From: JBJKPP01 sp046706145
Lineage (GTDB): Bacteria > Bacteroidota > Ignavibacteria > Ignavibacteriales > Ignavibacteriaceae
Direction of reading: 5' to 3'
DNA: 36,601 nucleotides
NCBI GenBank assembly: GCA_046706145.1
Contig: JBJKPP010000038.1
Span: forward strand, 1 to 36,601
Shown piece after piece: positions 25,743 to 33,050 of this stretch (its first letter is position 1; every line of letters starts with the position of its first letter). Made by a program: the position numbers and the translations under genes. The notes beneath the pieces were generated by a model. That model was not told the origin of the DNA and did no database searches. It saw only the letters and a program-made list of their open reading frames with translations.

Positions 25743-26177
25743 TTTTACCTAATATTTTGAATATCTTCAAAATTAAATAAAAAGTTCATTATTTAGAAAT
25801 TTTTGTTCAAATTAGAAGTTCTAAGGCAATCGAGATCACCTAACTATAAATTAGCAAATACAACATCTCTTCAAAATGTTTTTTGGTTTAAGGATTTATT
25901 CCAAACTTTTATAAGGGAATTTCTTTATGAGCAGAATAAAGATATTAGATATTCGATTTTGTGCCAAACAGAGTTTGTTTATATACGCAATTAGAGGCCG
26001 TTTAAAGCGGCTTTATACCGGAAACTTAGTGTGCTGAGAAAGGATTTTGAGAGTGGTGAGAATATTTTATGGATTTGGCAAAAATTGAAATTAGGAAACG
26101 CAAATTAAAATAGAAAATATATGTTATTCTCAAACTAGTATAATGAATTATTATTATTCTAATTATCAATATCAGGC

Positions 26178-26255
26178 GCCTCCGAGCCTTGGTAGACTGG
26201 CAGGTAAGAAGACTCTTCATAGTGCGATAGAACCAACAAACTATATGGCGGAGGC
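26178..26255 (+). other. tRNA-sized structured element (possible RNA), 7-bp closing stem
   Basis: GCCTCCG (26178-26184) pairs perfectly with CGGAGGC (26249-26255), enclosing 64 bases. Inside are a possible D-arm-like hairpin (GCC-N10-GGC, 26186-26201, holding TGGTAGA), GAAGA-C-TCTTC (26209-26219) and ATAG-N10-CTAT (26227-26244). Total 78 nt with a 7-bp end stem is tRNA-sized, but the T-loop GTTCRA and a CCA-side fit are missing, so it is not called a tRNA. It may be a riboswitch, a small RNA or a decayed tRNA. The strand is uncertain. Confidence 0.4.
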
Positions 26256-26347
26256 TAATTAAAATATCACCAAATCATTGTTACCGCTTGCAAAACAAAT
26301 TATACAAAAGTATATTATTTTTTACTTAAATGAATTAGGGGGTTTTT

Positions 26348-26392
26348 ATGAAAAGTTTTTATTCAAAAAAAGTTTCAAAAGCATATCATTAA
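26348..26392 (+). CDS. Leader ORF of 14 codons before the fucosidase gene
   Basis: The ATG at 26348 has a strong upstream site (AGGGGG, 26337-26342) five bases away, much better than that of the fucosidase itself. The product would be M-K-S-F-Y-S-K-K-V-S-K-A-Y-H. It stops 18 bases before the fucosidase ATG, so it may couple translation or act as a leader. It could equally be the remnant of another gene's start. No coding test is possible at this length. Confidence 0.3.
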   Translation: MKSFYSKKVSKAYH

Positions 26393-26410
26393 ATTAAATG
26401 GAACTGCAAA

Positions 26411-28123
26411 ATGAAAAGAAGAAAATTTGTTGAAATTGTCGGGATGGGAGCAGGCGCTTTTGCGGCTATCCCCTTAAATTCTAGAGTGCAAAGTATTCAA
26501 AGTGCGGTCTCACAACAAGAAGTCAAAAATTTCCCTGTATCCGATTGGCAGGCAGTAGTGGATGAAGGTTGGGGACCTACAGGAGATTCCGTTGGTCCCG
26601 GAACATGGGATGGAGTCCCGCTAAAATCTCCATCTATTCCAGGATTGGCTGGTCAAGGACCTTTCAAGCCAGAATGGAAATCACTTCTAGAATATGAGGC
26701 GCCGGAATGGTACCGTGATGCAAAGTTTGGGATCTGGGCACACTGGAGTCCACAATGCGTTCCAGAAGATAGTGATTGGTATGCGCGCAATATGTACATC
26801 CAGGGGCAAGGACAATACGATTATCAGGTTTCTCATTACAACCATCCATCAAAGTTTGGCTACAAAGATCTTTGTGCCCAATGGACTCTGCTAAACTGGG
26901 AACCCGAGGCAATGATTGAACGATACAAAAGAGCTGGTGCAAAACTTTTTCTGGCGCTCGCAAACCATCATGACGGATTCGATACATGGAATTCCAAATA
27001 CCATCCATGGAACGCAGCTAATGTTGGTCCGAAACGAGACGTTATAGGTGCATGGGCTGCGGCTGCCCGGCAGCAGGGACTTTACTTTGGGGTCACAGTC
27101 CATGCCGCGAGAAACTGGTGGTGGTTCCAGGTAGCACACCTATGTGATAAGTCTGGTCCACTAGAAAGAGTACCCTACGATGGACAGCTAATCAAGGAAA
27201 TGGGCAAAGACCAGTGGTGGCAGGGGCTTGAACCGCAGGAACTCTATGGACGTAAACACGGCATTAAAGAGAACCCTGATGAAAAATATGTACGCAACTT
27301 TTACGACAGAGTACGTGATCTTGTTGACCAGCATGATCCCGATCTCCTGTATTTTGACAATGGAGGATTTCCGTTAGGCTGGGCAGGTATGAACTTGGCA
27401 GCATACTTCTACAATCATAATCTCAAGACACATAATGGAAATCTCGACGCAGTTCTAACAATAAAGCAAGTACCGGACAAACATGCAAAAGCTGTTGTAG
27501 CAGATTACGAGCGAGGTGTGACTGCACAAATTATGCAGCATGCGTGGCAATCGGAAACATGTATAGGCGACTGGCACTACAACCGGCAGCGATTCATTAA
27601 TCATAGTTATATGAAGCCTGTCGAAGTTATCCACTGGATGGTTGATGCAGTCAGCAAGAACGGCACGTTCATCCTTAATATTCCGGGCAAACCGGATGGA
27701 ACAAACGATTCAGATGAGATAGCAATCCTTGAACAAATTGGAAGCTGGATGCAAACTAACGGTGAGGCGATTTATGCAACCAGGCCATGGAAAACATTTG
27801 GTGAAGGGCCACATGCAGTTAAGTCTGGAGCTTTTGCCGGAGAGAGCACCTCATCTCTCAACTCAAGCGATATTAGGTTTACTAAAAGTAAACGCGGAGA
27901 TACTGTCTATGCTATAACTCTTGGATGGCCGGATGGTAAAAGTTTTGAGGTAAAAAGCATGGGATTAGCTTCATCTCTCCATCCTGGTAAAATTGAGAAT
28001 GTGGAACTTCTTGGCTGCGTTAACAAACTGGAATGGAGCCAGACCGCTGAAAGCTTGAAGGTTGACAAACCTTTGGAGAAGCCATGCGATTTTGCTTATA
28101 CTCTGAAAATTAAGTTTACATAA
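26411..28123 (+). CDS. Tat-exported GH29 alpha-L-fucosidase
   Basis: 570 residues. The leader M-K-R-R-K-F-V-E with a following glycine/alanine-rich hydrophobic stretch (about 9-22) is a twin-arginine-type signal. The catalytic domain (about 95-450) has F-G-I-W-A-H111-W-S-P, N-H186-H187-D-G-F and L-L-Y-F-D316-N, where D316 is the likely nucleophile of GH29 retaining alpha-L-fucosidases; a beta-sandwich follows. Residues 45-92 form an extra W/G/P-rich segment before the barrel. It would release fucose from glycans in the periplasm or outside. Its G+C is near 45-50% in the lines I counted, against roughly a third in neighbouring genes, and codon choice differs, suggesting horizontal gain. No fucose catabolism genes follow. 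Confidence 0.85.
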   Translation: MKRRKFVEIVGMGAGAFAAIPLNSRVQSIQSAVSQQEVKNFPVSDWQAVVDEGWGPTGDSVGPGTWDGVPLKSPSIPGLAGQGPFKPEWKSLLEYEAPEWYRDAKFGIWAHWSPQCVPEDSDWYARNMYIQGQGQYDYQVSHYNHPSKFGYKDLCAQWTLLNWEPEAMIERYKRAGAKLFLALANHHDGFDTWNSKYHPWNAANVGPKRDVIGAWAAAARQQGLYFGVTVHAARNWWWFQVAHLCDKSGPLERVPYDGQLIKEMGKDQWWQGLEPQELYGRKHGIKENPDEKYVRNFYDRVRDLVDQHDPDLLYFDNGGFPLGWAGMNLAAYFYNHNLKTHNGNLDAVLTIKQVPDKHAKAVVADYERGVTAQIMQHAWQSETCIGDWHYNRQRFINHSYMKPVEVIHWMVDAVSKNGTFILNIPGKPDGTNDSDEIAILEQIGSWMQTNGEAIYATRPWKTFGEGPHAVKSGAFAGESTSSLNSSDIRFTKSKRGDTVYAITLGWPDGKSFEVKSMGLASSLHPGKIENVELLGCVNKLEWSQTAESLKVDKPLEKPCDFAYTLKIKFT

Positions 28124-28139
28124 ACAATTAGGGGCTTAT

Positions 28140-28580
28140 ATGGAAGAAATAAAACAGTTTTATCTTGCAAAAGATAAAGAGCATCTTAATCTACTTGTAA
28201 TATTTCATTGGATCTTTGGAGTACTTAGAATATTGTTCTCTTTAATAGGAGTGGTTTATCTACACCTGTTAAGGAATATTTTCAATAACCCTAACTTCTA
28301 TTCAAATTTTCATGACTCGGATAATTTGCAATTCTCATCGTCAGAATTTATAGGAATAGTTGTAACCATTGTAAAAGTTACCTTAGTAATCGCATTTTTT
28401 GTTGGAATTGCAAATATAATATCTGCACAATTTATTAAACAAAGAGTAAAAAGAACCTTTAGTATTGTAGTTGCTTGTATTGATTGCATATTTATACCGT
28501 TCGGAACCATTCTTGGCGTGTTTACCTTAATAGTGTTGTTTAGGAATTCCGTTCTAGAATTATATGATCCTGCTAAATAA
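28140..28580 (+). CDS. Small four-helix membrane protein of a conserved unknown family
   Basis: 146 residues. The pattern H-L-N-L-L-V-I-F-H-W-I-F-G near the start and I-P-F-G-T-I-L-G-V-F-T-L-I-V-L near the end, with about four hydrophobic helices, matches a family of uncharacterised membrane proteins spread through Acidobacteria, Planctomycetes and Bacteroidota. The good site AGGGG precedes the ATG. It lies 16 bases after the fucosidase stop and probably shares its transcript, which ends at the strong terminator at 28.7 kb. Unlike the fucosidase its base composition is A+T-rich. Confidence 0.7.
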   Translation: MEEIKQFYLAKDKEHLNLLVIFHWIFGVLRILFSLIGVVYLHLLRNIFNNPNFYSNFHDSDNLQFSSSEFIGIVVTIVKVTLVIAFFVGIANIISAQFIKQRVKRTFSIVVACIDCIFIPFGTILGVFTLIVLFRNSVLELYDPAK

Positions 28581-28665
28581 GAAAGATAATATAAAAATCC
28601 AGATATAATTTTCTTTAAAATAGAATATTTCTATAGTTAGGTTTTTCTTTTGGAGTTTAAAAACA

Positions 28666-28719
28666 AAAAAAGTTGTTCATAACAAATAATACCTACCAAA
28701 TGTTACGAACAACTTTTTT
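28666..28719. terminator. Strong bidirectional terminator
   Basis: A 19-bp stem (28666-28684 with 28701-28719; one G:T-type mismatch) around a 16-base loop, with A6 on one side and T6 on the other, core GTTGTTC/GAACAAC. It lies exactly between the convergent membrane-protein gene and the TPR gene and can stop transcription from both sides. Confidence 0.88.
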
Positions 28720-28737
28720 ATTAAATCTTTATATCCC

Positions 28738-30021
28738 TTACAATGAAGGAACAGTCACATCTCTATTTATCCATGTATAACAGTCACCTTTAACAGGAAC
28801 TTTTTGCCCGACTTTGAGATTCCTAAAGAAATAGTCCTCTTTATTTGGAACCGAACCTGATAGAGCTTTAATTCTGTCTTCAGCTTGTCCTAAAGAAGGA
28901 TCCATACTTTTTGCTCTTCTATAGGTTTCTACAGCCAGTTGATAAACCAGCTTAGTGTTAAAATCGAAGTTGCCACATTTAGTTGCAGCCTGTTCATAAA
29001 GAAGACCTTCATAGTATATTGGCAGACCCCATCCTTTGCCTACTCTGCTGGCTTTTTCGTATGTCTCTCTAGCATCAGTGTATTTATTTTCATCCGTGTA
29101 AACAATTCCTAAATTTAAATAATGATCCTTATTGTCAGGTTCTAAGGCAATGAGTTTTTTGTAGGCATCTTCTGCTTTAGCCAGCTGTTGTGTTTTTCTG
29201 TATGCACTTGCTAATTGTTCCCAATAGTTAACGGTCTTGGGTGATTTATCAACCAGAAATTGTAAAGGAACTATTGCCTCTTTTGGCATATTTGCCTGCA
29301 TAGCAATAGACGCATATTTCCACGCCTTAGATTGGTCGGTCTTATCTTTCATCCATGTTTGCTTTAATATAGGAACAAGAGCACTATCATTTGTAACAAG
29401 GTTTTGTAATCTATCGGGCCAAAGATCGTTATTAGGTTCTTTATCACTTAACATCGAATAAAGGTCAACAGCCTTTTCCCTGTAATTATTATTATTATTC
29501 ATATTATCTTTATAAAGTTGACCAAGCTTATCATAATAAAATGCAGGAAGGTTGGAATTATCACTAAAAGCTTGCTGATAATCTGCTATAAGTGTATCTG
29601 GGTTAGCTTGCAGCCATGTCTGCTCAACATAAGCCTTTCTCACCTCAAAGTAACCTTTATCAGTAGGATAATATTTCCGTGCCATGTTGTATAAATATAT
29701 AGTCGTATCTGCAATTTGCTTTTTTTGTTCCGGCGTGGCATTAGTAGAATCATGCATGTACCAGAGTACATCTTCCATTTTATAGTATATCCATTTGCTA
29801 AATTTTTCCGGGTTTAATTCAATTACTTTCCATCCATATGGTTGTGCACTTTTATAATCCCTGTTCTTATAATACTCAGCAAATAAACTATATTGAGTAA
29901 GCAATTCCATCGAATCCTGCAGAGCATAATTATATGTTTCAAGCGGCTTAGAAAAACTTGTTTGACTAATTAATATAACGCTCACTATAGTGAAGCCCAA
30001 AATTTTTAATGGTATTTTCAA
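28738..30021 (-). CDS. Periplasmic TPR-repeat protein
   Basis: 427 residues with a signal peptide (about 1-25, ending S-F-S-K). Six or more TPR-like helical pairs are seen, best in residues 235-330 (A-K-A-E-D-A-Y-K-K-L-I-A-L-E-P-D-N-K-D-H-Y-L-N-L-G-I split over one repeat). The last 40 residues (F-R-N-L-K-V-G-Q-K-V-P, C-Y-T-W) are outside the repeats. It follows the outer-membrane-protein gene by 20 bases. Last gene of the glgA operon. It probably acts as a scaffold at the envelope; its partner may be the OMP encoded before it. Confidence 0.8.
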   Translation of the reverse strand: MKIPLKILGFTIVSVILISQTSFSKPLETYNYALQDSMELLTQYSLFAEYYKNRDYKSAQPYGWKVIELNPEKFSKWIYYKMEDVLWYMHDSTNATPEQKKQIADTTIYLYNMARKYYPTDKGYFEVRKAYVEQTWLQANPDTLIADYQQAFSDNSNLPAFYYDKLGQLYKDNMNNNNNYREKAVDLYSMLSDKEPNNDLWPDRLQNLVTNDSALVPILKQTWMKDKTDQSKAWKYASIAMQANMPKEAIVPLQFLVDKSPKTVNYWEQLASAYRKTQQLAKAEDAYKKLIALEPDNKDHYLNLGIVYTDENKYTDARETYEKASRVGKGWGLPIYYEGLLYEQAATKCGNFDFNTKLVYQLAVETYRRAKSMDPSLGQAEDRIKALSGSVPNKEDYFFRNLKVGQKVPVKGDCYTWINRDVTVPSL

Positions 30022-30041
30022 ATTACTGTCCCTCTTACTTG

Positions 30042-31304
30042 TTATTGATTTTGTGCTCTAATGAACCAAAGTTCACCTACGTTAATACCCACACTAAGTT
30101 CAAAGAAATTTTCCTTAATCAAATCATTTCTGCCTGTTCCTCTTGTCGATAATTGCAAACCAACATCTAGAGTATTAACTAGACTCAAAGGTATAGAAAA
30201 ACCACCATAAATAGAATATTGATTTATTCCTTGTCCATTTATTATGTATTGTGTAGTCTCCATACTTAAACCTGCACGATACTGAACTTGTTCCCAAAAA
30301 GTCTTCTCATACCCTTTTTCGGGTTTATATTCAAAACCAACATCAAATCTATTAAATGCTCTCAAATTATCCGAAGAATATCCTTTATATGTATAATTTC
30401 CCCATGGCTGGTATGCATATTCAGCACTAAAAACGTAATTCTTGCTATAAATCATGCTGACCCCGAATGACATCTTATAAGGGATTTTTATTTTGAAACT
30501 GCCATCTGTAAGAGTATCAAGACCAACAGAGGCATCCCCGGTAACCATAGAATCAGCTGATAATTTTCCCATATACTCCATAGAAGCACCAATCCTGAAA
30601 TCACTAATTTTATCAGAATTAAAAACACCGGCAAAATCTGGTGTAAGGATTCCCACAGTAGTCCCCAAACCTTGTGTAGATATAGAATTGGTATAGCTAG
30701 AGTTTAAACTTGAATTATCAATGAAATCTAATGCAGAACTATACTTGAGCTTGCCGAAATAATAATTAAACGCAGCTCCTAAACTTAAGTCAAAAGGCAA
30801 TTTAAAAGATGCAGAAATAAATACTTTGGAAATACCTCCAGAACCTAAATAGTTTGTATAATATGTATTCAAAACTGTATCTGGAGAATTTTGGGGAATT
30901 CTAACATTGTAAGATATTCTGGTAACCGGAACTATACCAAAAGCAGCGCCAACCCCATATTTTGAACTAACAGGAAAACCTAACGTAAACCCGTTAAAAT
31001 CCGCATTACTATAAAACTTACTAGTATTATCATAATTTTGGAAATTGCCTCCCCATATTATTCCCGTATTAAACCTCGTCATTTTTAAACCCATTAAGGT
31101 TGCAGGATTATCTACATTGATAAAATCATTATCCGGAATTGCAATACCCATAACGCCCATACCACCTCTCTTTGCGGAGTATGTAAGTTCTAAATCGCCT
31201 ACCCCAATCCTACTATAAGCGGAATTTACCTGTGCTTCTACTACACTAGGTAAAAATAATAAAATTGCTGAAATCAGAGAAATTGAGAAGTATTTCATTT
31301 TCAT
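30042..31304 (-). CDS. Outer-membrane beta-barrel protein (PorV/FadL-like)
   Basis: 420 residues with a signal peptide (about 1-24, ending V-E-A-Q). After it, N-S-A-Y-S-R-I-G-V-G-D-L and A-K-R-G-G-M-G, F-I-N-V-D-N-P-A-T-L-M-G are features of PorV/FadL-type barrels (the N-P-A segment near the N-terminus). Many alternating aromatic strands follow, ending F-F-E-L-S-V-G-I-N-V-G. It is probably an outer-membrane channel or assembly partner. It sits 2 bases after the DNRLRE-like lipoprotein gene. Whether it serves type IX secretion like PorV cannot be told. Confidence 0.75.
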   Translation of the reverse strand: MKMKYFSISLISAILLFLPSVVEAQVNSAYSRIGVGDLELTYSAKRGGMGVMGIAIPDNDFINVDNPATLMGLKMTRFNTGIIWGGNFQNYDNTSKFYSNADFNGFTLGFPVSSKYGVGAAFGIVPVTRISYNVRIPQNSPDTVLNTYYTNYLGSGGISKVFISASFKLPFDLSLGAAFNYYFGKLKYSSALDFIDNSSLNSSYTNSISTQGLGTTVGILTPDFAGVFNSDKISDFRIGASMEYMGKLSADSMVTGDASVGLDTLTDGSFKIKIPYKMSFGVSMIYSKNYVFSAEYAYQPWGNYTYKGYSSDNLRAFNRFDVGFEYKPEKGYEKTFWEQVQYRAGLSMETTQYIINGQGINQYSIYGGFSIPLSLVNTLDVGLQLSTRGTGRNDLIKENFFELSVGINVGELWFIRAQNQ

Positions 31305-31306
31305 TG

Positions 31307-32476
31307 TTATTTTGTATAATAAATTGTTAGTCTAGGTCGATTTGCCTGGGGAGAAGTACTTCCATACATAGTAAATAAATCTACTGACCCAACTTCATCT
31401 TGAGATAAAAGCAATAAGCCATAATTACCAGCACCCTTTTCCCAATCCCTTATGTAAGTGGCAATATTCCCAGAAAAAGTGTTACCACTTCTCGAAAGCA
31501 CTACCGATTTAGTTGAATCAAAACTATCAGAACCTGCACTCACGAGCCTGTAGGCAATAATACTGCTTATAGAATCAGTGCCAAGGATAGATTCAGCAGA
31601 ATTTATGTTTAGGAACAAAGGAGCATCATTTACGACAATGTTCGATGGTAATTTACTTAGGTCAAATCTCAATTTGCTTCTAAGTGCTAACCCACCCTGA
31701 ACAGCAATTTCCTGTGAACTAATATTTGGTAAACTACCAGTAACAACACTCAGGTCCTGGTAAGTACCGAAGATAAGAGAATCTGTATAAACGTTCGGTT
31801 TTTGAATAATTACAGATAAATACGGCGCCGTTCCGCCACTATAATTTAATGATTCATATCCAACTACCTTCCCAGAAGCCGAACCGGGTGAAATTAGAAT
31901 TCCCTTTATCGCACTCGAATCTCCATTAATAATATATGAAAACCAATTATTCATAAGTTGAGTGCTGAGATTAATTGCTAACCCTGTATCTGAGGTTGTG
32001 AAAGTTGTTGCTACATTATTTGAATTGTAAGTCAACTTAGACAAGCTATCAGAAGTAAATCCCGTTGACGTCCAATCGCTTGTTATTTCATATACATTAA
32101 CACTTAATGGTGCTAATGTATCACCATAAACATAATGCCTTGTAAAAAATAATGTTGCGTTCTTAATGGTGGCATTCCCTGAGCTTATATCTGATTTTAA
32201 TGAATCGGGAATAACAATGCTTAACTGGAGCAGTGTTCTGGCTTCAACATTATCAAGTTTACCTAACAATAACTGATAAGAACCTCCTGGGATAGGTACA
32301 AACTTATGATAGGAAGATGTTTGAGCTAATGTGTCGTTTTGTGAGTCAAGTTTTTCTACGCCAACTAAATCCTGTTTAAGAAATTGTTTGCCGGCCGCCG
32401 TAGGGCTATCACTACAGGAATAGAATAAAACAGCAACCCATGGTACCAAAAGAAAGGACAAAATGAATTTAGTCAA
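31307..32476 (-). CDS. Lipoprotein with repeated beta-sandwich domains (DNRLRE-like)
   Basis: 389 residues. Lipobox F-Y-S-C with C21, after a membrane stretch, then a Ser/Thr/Asp-rich extracellular or periplasmic part. Two similar halves (about 60-210 and 220-385), each with L-R/L-Q-L-S, A-T/L-F and V-Y/A-Y-R strands and Y-L-S-V/R-L-T-I ends, resemble DNRLRE-type domains of bacterial surface proteins. The start overlaps the gmhB end by 8 bases, so it is coupled to it. Together with the OMP and TPR genes it forms an envelope trio. Function unknown. Confidence 0.7.
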   Translation of the reverse strand: MTKFILSFLLVPWVAVLFYSCSDSPTAAGKQFLKQDLVGVEKLDSQNDTLAQTSSYHKFVPIPGGSYQLLLGKLDNVEARTLLQLSIVIPDSLKSDISSGNATIKNATLFFTRHYVYGDTLAPLSVNVYEITSDWTSTGFTSDSLSKLTYNSNNVATTFTTSDTGLAINLSTQLMNNWFSYIINGDSSAIKGILISPGSASGKVVGYESLNYSGGTAPYLSVIIQKPNVYTDSLIFGTYQDLSVVTGSLPNISSQEIAVQGGLALRSKLRFDLSKLPSNIVVNDAPLFLNINSAESILGTDSISSIIAYRLVSAGSDSFDSTKSVVLSRSGNTFSGNIATYIRDWEKGAGNYGLLLLSQDEVGSVDLFTMYGSTSPQANRPRLTIYYTK

Positions 32477-33050
32477 CTAGCTTCTCCGATAAATCATTTT
32501 TGATAATTATTGCAGCATCCAAAATATTATTGGCAACAAAAGTGGGGATTTTATTTTCTTTTTGCAATATAGAAAAACTTTCCTTTCCATAACCTGTTAA
32601 TACCAATATTGTTTTTATGTTTGCATTGTAGCCACATTCTATATCGCTCACACTATCTCCAATTAAATAAGATTTATTAAGATCAATTTCATTTTCCCTG
32701 GCTGCCTTGAGGATCATTTCTGGAGAAGGCTTTCTGCACGAGCACTCTTCAGGAGTACTAAAATCAGGATGAAAGGGGCAATAATAAAAGGCATCAATTT
32801 TAGCATTTTCTTTACTCAACAAATCGTTAATTCTATCATTCACCAAGATAACTTGCTCTTCTGTTATTAATCCTCTTGCTATACCTGATTGGTTTGAAAC
32901 TACAAATAACCTAAATTTTAATTCATTTCTTAAAATTGAAAGGGCTTCTCCGGCATAAGGAAACAAAGTAACTTGTTCCGGGTCACCTAAATAACCGGGG
33001 TCTTCATTTATGGTTCCATCTCTATCTAAAAATACGGCGTTAAAGCCCAT
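32469..33050 (-). CDS. gmhB: GmhB-type HAD phosphatase (heptose bisphosphatase)
   Basis: 193 residues. The HAD nucleophile motif is D9-R-D11-G-T; S-N-Q-S-G-I-A-R-G (52-60) is the second motif and G-D-S-V-S-D (136-141) the third. A zinc-loop is present as C91-P-F-H94 with C103 and C105; most GmhB have His two residues after the first Cys, here F, so the ligand may be H94. It removes the 7-phosphate of D-glycero-D-manno-heptose 1,7-bisphosphate for lipopolysaccharide. Histidinol-phosphatase activity is a less likely alternative. The start overlaps the glgA stop (TGATG). Confidence 0.85.
   Translation of the reverse strand: MGFNAVFLDRDGTINEDPGYLGDPEQVTLFPYAGEALSILRNELKFRLFVVSNQSGIARGLITEEQVILVNDRINDLLSKENAKIDAFYYCPFHPDFSTPEECSCRKPSPEMILKAARENEIDLNKSYLIGDSVSDIECGYNANIKTILVLTGYGKESFSILQKENKIPTFVANNILDAAIIIKNDLSEKLVD

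Larger units (their letters stand above)
25743..26410. other. 668-bp gap between glyA and the fucosidase gene
   Basis: A+T-rich at first. A 36-codon plus-strand frame (25927-26037) has a weak AAGGGA site but no recognised product and is not called. A hairpin GCCG-N7-CGGC lies at 25997-26011. A TATAAT-like box stands near 26140 (in C-T-A-G-TATAAT), before the structured element at 26178-26255. A 14-codon leader frame precedes the fucosidase gene. Taken together it looks like a junction between host DNA and an inserted segment. Confidence 0.45.

Noticed and set aside
25803..26037. Plus-strand frames of 63 and 36 codons before the fucosidase
   Set aside because: They overlap in different frames, have no known domain, and base composition is that of non-coding A+T-rich DNA.
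26026..26220. Minus-strand 64-codon frame overlapping the structured element
   Set aside because: Its start codon lies inside the hairpin element, the later part is isoleucine-rich low-complexity, and no ribosome-binding site precedes it. It is probably a shadow of non-coding DNA.
26178..26255. Canonical tRNA gene
   Set aside because: Length and 7-bp end stem fit, but the T-loop consensus, a 7-base anticodon loop with 5-bp stem and U8 are absent on both strands.
26178..26255. SRP RNA, tmRNA or a common riboswitch (TPP, SAM-I, glycine, cobalamin, lysine)
   Set aside because: None of the conserved core sequences of these families is seen.
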